Positions 1 through 5,710 of a stretch of 8,417 nucleotides of DNA are shown one piece after another. The DNA is taken from the NCBI GenBank assembly GCA_019415425.1, contig DXZF01000282.1:1-8417 (forward strand), in the 5' to 3' direction. Source of the DNA: Bacillota bacterium. GTDB taxonomy: Bacteria > Bacillota > Clostridia > Christensenellales > QAND01. A model generated the notes under the pieces. It did not search any database, was not told where the DNA came from, and worked only from the letters and a program-made list of their open reading frames with translations. Position 1 is the stretch's first letter; each line of letters begins with the position of its first letter. The position numbers and the translations under genes were made by a program.

Positions 1-1
1 T

Positions 2-313
2 TTATATACCTTTGATACAAGTATGTATGGTATTTCAAAAGATGTAGAAGCGCCTTCCCTTTTATTCACCGGCGACATCGCGCCCGATAGCCGCATTTAT
101 CCCACAAAGACACTCCTCTTTGTGGAAGGCACCAGGACGCCTGGGGAAAAGACGTTTCCGCTCCATCGCTTGAAATACCAAGGCGGTACTACCTGCACCC
201 CGATGAACGACTTGGGGCTGGACAACATTCCCTGCGAGCTCTACTTCTTTGAGGGCGTATTTGTGCAGTACGACACGCAGGAGGGAGACATCCACGCAAC
301 GTTTTCCTTCTGA
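2..313 (+). CDS. 3' end of an unrecognised protein gene (partial)
   Basis: This is an open frame that is already open at the left edge of the window and ends at a TGA at 311-313. It gives about 103 residues. An ATG lies at 23, but the 22 bases before it contain no ribosome site and the frame continues upstream, so I read it as the C-terminal part of a longer protein. Codon use looks genuinely coding: third positions are often G or C, and the product is a normal mix with many aromatic and acidic residues (for example PCELYFFEGVFVQYDTQEGD near the end). There is no signal peptide or membrane segment in the visible part. I do not recognise the family and assign no function. The terminator at 481-506 is the nearest plus-strand terminator and could end its transcript. 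Its last 73 bases overlap, antisense, a small minus-strand ORF, which may mean one of the two was truncated by rearrangement. Confidence 0.55.
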   Translation, partial: LYTFDTSMYGISKDVEAPSLLFTGDIAPDSRIYPTKTLLFVEGTRTPGEKTFPLHRLKYQGGTTCTPMNDLGLDNIPCELYFFEGVFVQYDTQEGDIHATFSF

Positions 314-369
314 TGTTGCCGTATTTCTCTTTCCAAATAATACAGTTCATCCAATTCTCTCTTCTCCAT
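241..369 (-). CDS. Small SOS-controlled ORF (42 aa), possible prophage-type remnant
   Basis: The minus strand carries an ATG at 369 with a good ribosome site (AAAGGAG, six bases before the ATG), then 42 codons to a TAG at 241. The first 22 residues (MEKRELDELYYLEREIRQHQ and on) form a charged, probably helical segment. From memory it resembles the N-termini of small clostridial phage/integrative-element proteins that begin with a similar K-E-L-x-x-L-Y-Y-L-x-R-E-I pattern; this is recollection, not a search. From about base 312 leftward the codons run antisense to the end of the plus-strand gene, and the protein loses its helical character (VAWMSPSCVSYC and on). This suggests the original gene was cut and now ends in foreign sequence. 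A LexA operator and a plausible promoter lie directly upstream, which argues that the start is, or was, functional. The product's role is unknown. Confidence 0.4.
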   Translation of the reverse strand: MEKRELDELYYLEREIRQHQKENVAWMSPSCVSYCTNTPSKK

Positions 370-390
370 CTTCTTCTCCTTTCCAGCCGC

Positions 391-420
391 AACAAACAAG
401 AACGTATGTTCTTGTTTGTT
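391..420. promoter_or_regulatory. LexA/DinR (SOS) operator inside a perfect 13-bp inverted repeat
   Basis: Bases 391-403 and 408-420 are perfect reverse complements separated by GTAT. The core at 400-411 reads GAAC-GTAT-GTTC (GAAC-ATAC-GTTC on the minus strand). This fits the Gram-positive LexA consensus GAAC-RNRY-GTTC at every position. The operator sits 31 bases upstream of the ATG of the minus-strand small ORF and just downstream of a candidate minus-strand -10, so bound LexA would cover the start of transcription. On the plus strand the nearest gene is rpiR-like, about 280 bases away behind a terminator, so the target is more likely the minus-strand ORF. The alternative reading as a terminator is weak because no T run follows the stem on either strand. 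Confidence 0.65.
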
Positions 421-446
421 GTATCCAATCGCCTTTGATCGCGCAA
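418..446 (-). promoter_or_regulatory. Candidate sigma-A promoter for the SOS-controlled small ORF
   Basis: On the minus strand, TTGCGC (446-441) and TACAAC (423-418) are separated by exactly 17 bases. The -10 matches consensus at 4 of 6 positions and the -35 at 3 of 6. The expected start of transcription, about seven bases past the -10, falls inside the LexA core at 400-411. That is the usual repression geometry. The elements are weak on their own; the placement relative to the operator is the main support. Confidence 0.35.
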
Positions 447-480
447 CTTTTGAAAACAAGATGGAAACCGAAATACATCA

Positions 481-506
481 AAGAGCCTCTTTCAGGCTCT
501 TCTTTT
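481..506 (+). terminator. Rho-independent terminator
   Basis: An 8-bp perfect stem, AAGAGCCT (481-488) and AGGCTCTT (494-501), with a 5-base loop CTTTC, is followed by CTTTT and a T/C-rich tract. It would end plus-strand transcription coming from the gene at the left edge and insulate the downstream regulator. On the minus strand the stem is followed by a poorer T tract, so it is only weakly bidirectional at best. Confidence 0.55.
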
Positions 507-610
507 CCAGTTCTCTCTGCTTCTTTTTCAATTTTTTATTGTTTTTTGTATTTCGCAACCGTGCCACATGCTGCATAGATCGTGGGAGCGTATACACCCC
601 TTCCTGCGCG

Positions 611-639
611 TTGACGCCGTGGATTGCGTATGATATCCT
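611..639 (+). promoter_or_regulatory. Candidate promoter of the rpiR-like gene
   Basis: TTGACG at 611-616 (5 of 6 to the -35 consensus) and TATCCT at 634-639 (4 of 6 to the -10) are separated by 17 bases. They lie about 60 bases upstream of the regulator's start codon and downstream of the terminator at 481-506. I see no obvious autoregulatory palindrome in the leader. Confidence 0.4.
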
Positions 640-697
640 TTTTTATACTACTTTCTAATACATCTTTGCGAATCCGTATCCCTGGGAGGGACGATTG

Positions 698-1543
698 ATG
701 AACGATTTGCTCAGCCGCATGCAGGAAAAATTCTCTACTTTGACCAATTCCCAGCGCAAAGTGGCCAACTATGTGGGCGATCACCTCAACTCGCTGGCAT
801 TTTTGACATTGGACGAGCTGGCCTATCGCATCGGGGTGAGCACCACCACCGTCATCCGCTTTGCACGCACCTTGGGGTACAGCGGCTATTCCGATATGCA
901 GCAGGCCATCCGCACTGCGCTACAAGGCAAGAGCAGCCTGCCGGAACGATATCGGGAGGCCACCCGCCATGTCGAACGCGATCAGTTGCTGATGGATTCG
1001 TTCCATACCGATCTGGACAATATCCAGCAGACGCTGACCGCGCTGGATCCCGCACTGCTCAAGGCCTCGGTGGATGCCATCGTCGCTGCCAAACGCGTGT
1101 ACCTGTTGGGCATGCGCGGCGCGTTTTCGCTTTCGCACATGATGGCCTCGCGCTTGGGCCAGATCAAGGAGGATGTGCGGCTGATTCAGGCCGTCGGCGC
1201 GCTGTACCCCGAAGAGGTCAATGGCGCAGATGAAGGCGATGTGTGCATCGCCTTCATGTTTCCGCGCTACGCCAAACTTACCGCCAACCTGGTCTCCTTT
1301 TTCAAAAAGCGGGGAACGCGGGTCATCATCATCACCGGCACCCATGACGCACCGGTACGCGCATATGGAGATCTCATCTTGCCGTGCGCCATCCAGAGCG
1401 TCTCGTTCAAGAGCTCCTATGCCGCGCCGGTGTGCCTGATCCACTATCTGGTTGCCGCCGTAGCGCTGGAACTGCCCGACGCCAAAGACGTGCTGTCGCG
1501 CACCGAAGAGATGCTCAGCCAGGGATACTATCTGGGCCTGTGA
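698..1543 (+). CDS. MurR/RpiR-family transcriptional regulator (HTH + SIS domain)
   Basis: This 281-residue protein has the two-domain layout and length of the MurR/RpiR family. Residues 1-77 form the RpiR-type helix-turn-helix region; the segment TLDELAYRIGVSTTTVIRFA (residues 38-57) is the typical recognition-helix block. Residues about 125-255 form a SIS (sugar isomerase) domain that in this family binds a phosphorylated sugar effector; VYLLGMRGAFSLS (134-146) and VIIITG (209-214) are its core strands. The segment FPRYAKLT (188-195) replaces the S-x-S-G-x-T type loop of classic SIS domains, a variant I recall in part of this family. I chose the ATG at 698 because GGGAGG (684-689) lies about eight bases upstream. 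A TTG directly before it is too close to the ribosome site. The gene stands alone, converging on dapL, so the sequence does not show its targets. The family is certain; the effector and regulon are unknown. Confidence 0.93.
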   Translation: MNDLLSRMQEKFSTLTNSQRKVANYVGDHLNSLAFLTLDELAYRIGVSTTTVIRFARTLGYSGYSDMQQAIRTALQGKSSLPERYREATRHVERDQLLMDSFHTDLDNIQQTLTALDPALLKASVDAIVAAKRVYLLGMRGAFSLSHMMASRLGQIKEDVRLIQAVGALYPEEVNGADEGDVCIAFMFPRYAKLTANLVSFFKKRGTRVIIITGTHDAPVRAYGDLILPCAIQSVSFKSSYAAPVCLIHYLVAAVALELPDAKDVLSRTEEMLSQGYYLGL

Positions 1544-1556
1544 CTTCTACACAACA

Positions 1557-1597
1557 AAAAAGGCGGTTGAGGGCGCACAGCCCAAAACCGCCTTTTT
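1557..1597. terminator. Bidirectional rho-independent terminator between convergent genes
   Basis: AAAAAGGCGGTT (1557-1568) pairs perfectly with AACCGCCTTTTT (1586-1597). An inner GGGC/GCCC stem (1571-1574 with 1580-1583) follows after a two-base mismatch, closing a GCACA loop. The A run on the left and T run on the right give a U tail in both directions. It therefore ends both the rpiR-like transcript (stop at 1543) and the long minus-strand cluster (dapL stop at 1606). Confidence 0.92.
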
Positions 1598-1605
1598 GAT
1601 CTTGT

Positions 1606-2775
1606 TTACAGCTTGAGCGCCCGCATGCGCTCCATTGCCTCCACGGTTTTCTGCGCATCGCCAAAGGCGGTCAGGCGGAAGAAACCCTCGCCGTTTTGTC
1701 CAAAACCGCTGCCCGGTGTGCCGACAACGTGCGCCTGCTCCAACAGCACGTCGAAGTATGCCCACGACCGCATACCGCCCGGGCACTGCATCCACAGATA
1801 CGGCGAGTTCTTGCCGCCCGTGTACCACACGCCCATGTCGTCCAGGGCCTGCGCCATCACGCGCGCATTTTGCCGGTAGTAGGCGATGGCCTCCTTGACC
1901 TGCTGCTGCCCCTGTTCGGTGAACACGGCCGCCGCTGCGCGCTGGATGATGTACGACACGCCGTTGAACTTGGTGGTCTGCCGGCGCAGCCACATGGCGT
2001 TGAGTTTGCCCAGCGCATGCGGGACAATGGTATAGCCGCACCGCAAGCCGGTAAAGCCCGCCGTCTTGCTCAACGAGCAGAACTCGATGGCACAGGTCTT
2101 GGCCCCTTCAATCTCATAGATGCTGTGCGGCAGCTCCTCGTCCTGGATAAACGACTCATACGCCGCATCGTACAACAGGATGGCGTGCTGATCGTTGGCG
2201 TAATCCACCCATGCCTTGAGCTGCGTGCGGTTGTACGCCGCACCGGTTGGGTTGTTGGGCGAGCACAGGTAGATCAGATCCGCCTGTGCGCTGGGATCCG
2301 GCAGCGGCAGAAAGCCGTTTTCCCGCGTGGCCTGTATATACGAGATGGGCCGGCCCGCCATGACATTGGTATCTACGTACACCGGGTACACCGGGTCGGG
2401 AATCCATACGCGGTTGTCGATATCGAACAGATCCAGGGCATTGCCCAGATCGCTCTTGGCGCCATCGCTGACAAAGATTTCATTCGCCTCGAGTGCGACG
2501 CCAAAGTTCGCGTAATACGCTTGAATCGCCTCGCGTAGAAACGGATAGCCCTGCTCGGGGCCATAGCCCTTGAAGGTGCGCTTATCCGCCATCTCATCCA
2601 CTGCCTCGTGCAGCGCCGCGATGACCGCAGGGCAGATGGGTTGCGTCACGTCGCCAATGCCCATGCGGATGAGGTCCGCCTGCGGGTGTGCCTCGCTGTA
2701 CGCCTGTACCTTGTGTGCAATGGTGGAAAACAGATAACTCTGCTCCAGTTCATCAAAGTGTTCGTTCCGCCTCAT
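1606..2775 (-). CDS. dapL: LL-diaminopimelate aminotransferase (DapL)
   Basis: DapL is a PLP enzyme that converts tetrahydrodipicolinate directly to LL-diaminopimelate using glutamate, bypassing the succinylase and acetylase steps of lysine and peptidoglycan-precursor synthesis. This 389-residue cytoplasmic fold-type I aminotransferase shows the DapL signatures: LIRMGIGDVTQP (35-46), FKGYGPEQGYPFLREAI (68-84), FVSDGAKSDLGN (101-112) and DPVYPVYVDTNVMAGR (127-142). SPNNPTG (172-178) is the family's substrate/cofactor loop, and Lys237 in SLSKTAG is the predicted Schiff-base lysine. It is slightly shorter than the usual roughly 400-410 residues, but no motif is missing. The ATG at 2775 has AGGAGG (2784-2789) eight bases upstream; this site overlaps the dapF stop codon (TAG, 2788-2790). 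The 12-base gap behind dapF indicates one transcript and probably coupled translation. It is the last gene of the minus-strand cluster, ending just before the bidirectional terminator. Confidence 0.95.
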   Translation of the reverse strand: MRRNEHFDELEQSYLFSTIAHKVQAYSEAHPQADLIRMGIGDVTQPICPAVIAALHEAVDEMADKRTFKGYGPEQGYPFLREAIQAYYANFGVALEANEIFVSDGAKSDLGNALDLFDIDNRVWIPDPVYPVYVDTNVMAGRPISYIQATRENGFLPLPDPSAQADLIYLCSPNNPTGAAYNRTQLKAWVDYANDQHAILLYDAAYESFIQDEELPHSIYEIEGAKTCAIEFCSLSKTAGFTGLRCGYTIVPHALGKLNAMWLRRQTTKFNGVSYIIQRAAAAVFTEQGQQQVKEAIAYYRQNARVMAQALDDMGVWYTGGKNSPYLWMQCPGGMRSWAYFDVLLEQAHVVGTPGSGFGQNGEGFFRLTAFGDAQKTVEAMERMRALKL

Positions 2776-2787
2776 GGCAAATGCCTC

Positions 2788-3627
2788 CTATTCCTCAATT
2801 GTGCCTTCAAAAACCGTGACCGCTCCACCCGTCATGGTAACGGTATCGTCGGTATACACGATGGTCAGTTCGCCGCCGTTGAGCCGTACGCAGATCGGCT
2901 CCCCCTTTTGGCAGTAGCCGTTCTCTACAGCCGCGACGACCGCCGCACACGCGCCGGTGCCGCACGCCGCCGTCTCGCCGCTACCGCGTTCCCACACCCG
3001 CATGCGCAGCGTATGATCGTCCAGCACGTGGATAAATTCCGTATTGATGCGTTCCGGGAACAGCGGCGCGTGTTCAAATTGCGGCCCGATCTGCTCGAGA
3101 TCGAGCGCTTCTACATCCTCTACAAACGTCACACAGTGCGGGTTGCCCATCGACACGCACGTGATGCGGTACGGTGTTCCCGCAATGTGTACTTCCCTGT
3201 CGATGACGGACTCTCCCGGCAAGTCCACCGGAATCTCCCGTGGCTTTAAGATTGCCTTGCCCATGTCTACGCGAATCTGCTGCGCCTTGCCATCGCGCAC
3301 CGTCAGTTGCAGGCACTTGATGCCCGCGCGCGTCTCCACACGGATGACCTGCCGTTTGACAATGCCTTTGTCGTAGAGGAACTTGCCCACACAGCGGATG
3401 CCGTTGCCGCACATCTGCGCCTCGCTACCATCCGCGTTGTAGATGCGCATCTGCGCATCCGCCACCTGCGATGGGCGGATGAGGATGATCCCGTCGCCGC
3501 CAATGCCAAAGCGTCGGTCGGAGAGCGCAATGCTCTTGCCTTGCGGATCCGGCAGATCTTCCTGCAAACAGTTGAAATAGATATAGTCATTGCCGCAGCC
3601 ATGCATTTTGGTAAAGGCGCGTGCCAT
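2788..3627 (-). CDS. dapF: Diaminopimelate epimerase (DapF)
   Basis: DapF interconverts LL- and meso-diaminopimelate by a two-cysteine, cofactor-free mechanism, giving the substrate for lysine decarboxylation and for peptidoglycan. The 279-residue length is normal. Both catalytic cysteines are visible in their motifs: Cys73 in CGNGIRC and Cys222 in ACGTGACA. The N-terminal MHGCGNDY (8-15) and NPHCVTF (162-168) blocks are also typical; the first has Cys where many homologues have Leu, a form I recall from clostridia. The ATG at 3627 follows a near-ideal ribosome site (AAAGGAGG, 3635-3642). It makes the product of DapL (downstream, 12 bases away) usable, so the pair forms the last DAP steps. 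The 112-base gap to the upstream ANTAR gene contains a hairpin next to the ribosome site but no clear minus-strand terminator. The pair may therefore be read from the nitrogen-assimilation transcript, from its own promoter, or both. Confidence 0.96.
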   Translation of the reverse strand: MARAFTKMHGCGNDYIYFNCLQEDLPDPQGKSIALSDRRFGIGGDGIILIRPSQVADAQMRIYNADGSEAQMCGNGIRCVGKFLYDKGIVKRQVIRVETRAGIKCLQLTVRDGKAQQIRVDMGKAILKPREIPVDLPGESVIDREVHIAGTPYRITCVSMGNPHCVTFVEDVEALDLEQIGPQFEHAPLFPERINTEFIHVLDDHTLRMRVWERGSGETAACGTGACAAVVAAVENGYCQKGEPICVRLNGGELTIVYTDDTVTMTGGAVTVFEGTIEE

Positions 3628-3646
3628 GGTTGAACCTCCTTTAAGG

Positions 3647-3669
3647 GCCGTCGGCCTTGTGGCGACGGC
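3647..3669 (-). promoter_or_regulatory. Leader hairpin just upstream of the dapF ribosome site
   Basis: On the minus strand GCCGTCG and CGACGGC form a perfect 7-bp GC-rich stem around a 9-base loop. An alternative fold adds an inner GCC/GGC stem with an ACAA loop and one bulged base. The stem ends four bases before the AAAGGAGG ribosome site of dapF. No U run follows on the minus strand, so it is not a terminator of the cluster. It could protect a processed 5' end or influence dapF initiation. The gap is too short for a lysine riboswitch. On the plus strand an interrupted T tract follows the stem, so a weak plus-strand terminator is the alternative. Confidence 0.4.
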
Positions 3670-3739
3670 ATTTCGTTATTTTTTTAACAATCTTGAGATA
3701 GACCTCTCCCCACTTCCCCCATCCCTTTGAGGGACGCCG

Positions 3740-4306
3740 CTATTCGTACGTCTTTAAAATGCGCTCTGCGATCTCGCGCCTAGGCGTGCGCAAATCCATC
3801 GCCTGCTTTTCGATATAGCGGTGTGCCTGCGGCTCGGTCATGCTCAGATACTGGATCAGCACGCACTTGGCGCGATTGACCAGGCGGATCTCCTCGATCT
3901 GCTTTTGCAGGCGCTGGTTTTCGCTCTTGAGCCCCATTACGCGCCGGCGCGAAGTGGCCACGAGCTTGATGGCCTGGTGGAAGAACTGCCTGCTGATGGG
4001 CTTGGCGACCACCATGACGCCCGCATCCTCGACCTGGGCGGAAACCTCATCCGCCACTTCGTTTTTGACCAGCAGCAGAATGCCCGCCGTGCTGGACTGC
4101 GCGCCGTACAGCGCCAGATCGTGCCCGAATTCATCCGACAGAGGGGTGTTGATGACGAGGAAGTCATAGTCGTGCTCCAGCAGCCGCCTGCGCGCTTCGC
4201 TGCCGCTGTGCACCGCGCTGATATTGGAATAGCCCGCTGCGCCCAACAGTTCACACAGCAGCTTGCACGCCTGCTCCGCGCTACAGACCAGCAAGACCCG
4301 CTCCAT
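3740..4306 (-). CDS. ANTAR-domain RNA-binding regulator with degenerate receiver
   Basis: This 188-residue protein has an N-terminal receiver-like domain (about 1-115), a short coiled-coil linker (about 125-142, LKSENQRLQKQIEE) and a C-terminal ANTAR domain (about 132-187). The ANTAR part includes NRAKCVLIQYLSMTEPQAHR (144-163) and the closing REIAERIL helix (177-184). ANTAR domains bind paired RNA hairpins and prevent transcription termination. The receiver lacks the usual acidic pocket (VLLVCSAE, where DD is expected) and has Val51 where the phosphorylated Asp should be (LVINTP); Lys102 in VAKP remains. I infer that it does not respond to classic phosphorylation. It lies 36 bases downstream of glnA in the same direction. 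Clostridial glnA loci are known to carry such a regulator (NitR-type), so control of glutamine synthetase and glutamate synthase expression by antitermination is the likely job. The ATG at 4306 follows a G-rich ribosome site (GAGAGGGGG). Confidence 0.88.
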   Translation of the reverse strand: MERVLLVCSAEQACKLLCELLGAAGYSNISAVHSGSEARRRLLEHDYDFLVINTPLSDEFGHDLALYGAQSSTAGILLLVKNEVADEVSAQVEDAGVMVVAKPISRQFFHQAIKLVATSRRRVMGLKSENQRLQKQIEEIRLVNRAKCVLIQYLSMTEPQAHRYIEKQAMDLRTPRREIAERILKTYE

Positions 4307-4342
4307 CGCACATCCCCCTCTCCCGTGTTGATTGCGTATTGC

Positions 4343-5659
4343 CTACACCGTTTCAAACAGCCGCTGTTCGATCTCGTCCCGCTGTTGGCTGTTGTACAGC
4401 CGCCAATCCGATAAACGCTCCTCCAGATAGCGGCGCAACGCCTGCTGTGGCAGCACGCGCTCTAAAAACGCGCTGTTCTGCGCCACCTCCACCGCCTCGA
4501 TCAGCGACTGCGGCAGCCTCGGGATGCCGCGCACCGCCTCGGGCGACGCGGTGAACAGGTTCATATCGGTGGCCGGCGGCAGTTTGCGTTGCTCCTCGAT
4601 GCCCGTAAGCCCTGCTTCCAGCAGCAGGCCGATGGCAAAATACGGGTTGCAGCTGGGGTCGGGCGAGCGCACCTCCATGCGCGTGTACGCCCCCTTGGCG
4701 GCGGGGATGCGAATGAGTTGCGAACGGTTCTGATGCGACCACGTGATGTACCCCGGCGCCTCGTGCTGCCCCAGGCGGCTGTAGGAGTTGACCAGCGGGT
4801 TCAAAAATGCCGTCATCTCGCGCACGTGATCCAGCACGCCGGCCAGAAAGCTTTCCGCTATCTGCGAATGCCCTTCCTCACGGTTCTTAAACAGGTTGAC
4901 GCCGTCGTGGCTGAGCGACATGTTGATGTGCAGCCCGCTGCCGGGCTGCCCTTCCAGCGGCTTTGGCAAAAACGACGCGTACAGCCCGTTGCGCGAGGCC
5001 ACCGCCTTGACCACCGAACGGAACGTGACGAGTTGATCCGCCGCCGTCAGCGCATCGCTGTAGCGGAAGTCGATCTCGTTTTGCCCGGGCCCCTGTTCGT
5101 GCAGCGAGCTTTCGGGCTGGATGTCCATCTCTTCGAGCGTCAGGCAGATTTCGCGGCGCACATTCTCGCCCTTGTCCAGCGGCGCCACGTCCAGATACCC
5201 TGCGCGATCGTGCGGGATGCGGGTGGGCTGTCCGTTTTCGTCGGCTTCAAAGAGATAGAATTCGCACTCCGGCCCCACCTTGCAGACCAGTTCCCGCTGC
5301 CGCGCGCGCTCCACCACCTCTTTGAGGTACTGGCGGCCATCGCCGGCAAACGGCTGGCCGTCGGGATGCCGGATATCGCAGAACATGCGCACCACACGCC
5401 CCTGCTGCGGCCGCCACGGCAGAATGCTCAGCGTGCCGGGATCCGGGAACAGGAATAGATCGGACTCCGTCACGTTCATAAACCCCTTGATGGCCGAAGC
5501 GTCAAAGGAGATGCCGCTGGCAAATGCCCGCGGAAGTTCCTCTTTCATAATCGCAATATTTTTGAGTGTGCCAAACAGATCGCAGAACGCAAGGCGAATG
5601 AATTTGACATCGTTCTCCTCTACAAACTGCAATACCTCCTGAACAGTATAATCCGTCAT
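4343..5659 (-). CDS. glnA: Type I glutamine synthetase
   Basis: Glutamine synthetase makes glutamine from glutamate, ammonia and ATP in the cytoplasm as a dodecamer. The 438-residue length and the lack of the NLYDLPPEE-type adenylylation loop (here PPATDMNLFTAS, 361-372) place it in the short GSI-alpha class. The beta-grasp domain is N-terminal (about 1-100), with the catalytic domain after it. Metal and substrate residues are visible: Glu131 and Glu133 in GPECEF, Glu188 and Glu195 in HEQGPGQNEIDF, His244 in GSGLHIN, Arg295 in NSYSR, Glu300 in the flap, Arg312 in NRS, and Glu329 and Arg331 in MEVRSPDPSCNP. I chose the ATG at 5659 because GGGAGG lies seven bases upstream; a further in-frame ATG nine codons earlier has no such site. 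It sits 51 bases after the GXGXG glutamate-synthase gene, so GS and GOGAT are probably cotranscribed. A possible extra promoter lies in that gap. Confidence 0.96.
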   Translation of the reverse strand: MTDYTVQEVLQFVEENDVKFIRLAFCDLFGTLKNIAIMKEELPRAFASGISFDASAIKGFMNVTESDLFLFPDPGTLSILPWRPQQGRVVRMFCDIRHPDGQPFAGDGRQYLKEVVERARQRELVCKVGPECEFYLFEADENGQPTRIPHDRAGYLDVAPLDKGENVRREICLTLEEMDIQPESSLHEQGPGQNEIDFRYSDALTAADQLVTFRSVVKAVASRNGLYASFLPKPLEGQPGSGLHINMSLSHDGVNLFKNREEGHSQIAESFLAGVLDHVREMTAFLNPLVNSYSRLGQHEAPGYITWSHQNRSQLIRIPAAKGAYTRMEVRSPDPSCNPYFAIGLLLEAGLTGIEEQRKLPPATDMNLFTASPEAVRGIPRLPQSLIEAVEVAQNSAFLERVLPQQALRRYLEERLSDWRLYNSQQRDEIEQRLFETV

Positions 5660-5694
5660 CTTTGCACCTCCCAGTCGATTGATCACACGTTTTC

Positions 5695-5703
5695 AATATA
5701 TCA
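5695..5703 (-). promoter_or_regulatory. Candidate extended -10 promoter before glnA
   Basis: In the 51-base gap between the GXGXG gene and glnA the minus strand reads TG-A-TATATT, an extended -10 element, within an AT-rich patch unlike the flanking coding DNA. No good -35 is seen at the right distance. It would give a leader of only about 30 bases. If real, it would let glnA and the ANTAR gene be expressed apart from the glutamate synthase genes. Confidence 0.25.
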
Positions 5704-5710
5704 TGCCCGC

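Larger units (their letters stand above)
370..697. other. AT-rich gene-poor spacer with regulatory sites
   Basis: This 328-base stretch separates the small SOS-controlled ORF from the rpiR-like gene. It holds the LexA operator, its candidate promoter, the terminator at 481-506, a T-rich run (about 503-550), and the promoter and ribosome site of the downstream regulator. The only other open frames are short and lack ribosome sites. Base composition is clearly more AT-rich than the 698-8417 part. That fits either a normal intergenic region or the worn edge of a mobile element. Confidence 0.6.

Noticed and set aside
391..420. The inverted repeat read as a rho-independent terminator.
   Set aside because: The stem is AT-rich and no T run follows on either strand, whereas the core matches the LexA consensus exactly.
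478..576. A 32-codon minus-strand ORF, very rich in lysine and glutamate, ending in the hairpin at 481-501.
   Set aside because: It has no ribosome site, its composition follows from the A-rich strand, and its end is simply the terminator stem. It could be a worn gene remnant but cannot be supported.
416..658. An 80-codon plus-strand ORF with a phenylalanine-rich, membrane-like stretch.
   Set aside because: The hydrophobic stretch is produced by the T-rich tract. There is no ribosome site, and it runs through the terminator and the promoter of the next gene.
1696..2538. A 280-codon plus-strand ORF opposite dapL.
   Set aside because: It is a shadow frame on the complement of a clearly identified gene, with no start signal and an arginine/alanine/valine-rich composition typical of antisense frames in GC-rich DNA.
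3647..3690. Hairpin plus T-rich tract read as a plus-strand terminator.
   Set aside because: No plus-strand gene lies upstream to be terminated, and the T run is displaced from the stem by several bases, so I treat it as a leader hairpin of dapF instead.
4589..5458. A 289-codon plus-strand ORF opposite glnA.
   Set aside because: Antisense shadow of glnA. Every glutamine synthetase motif is intact on the minus strand, and no ribosome site precedes this frame.
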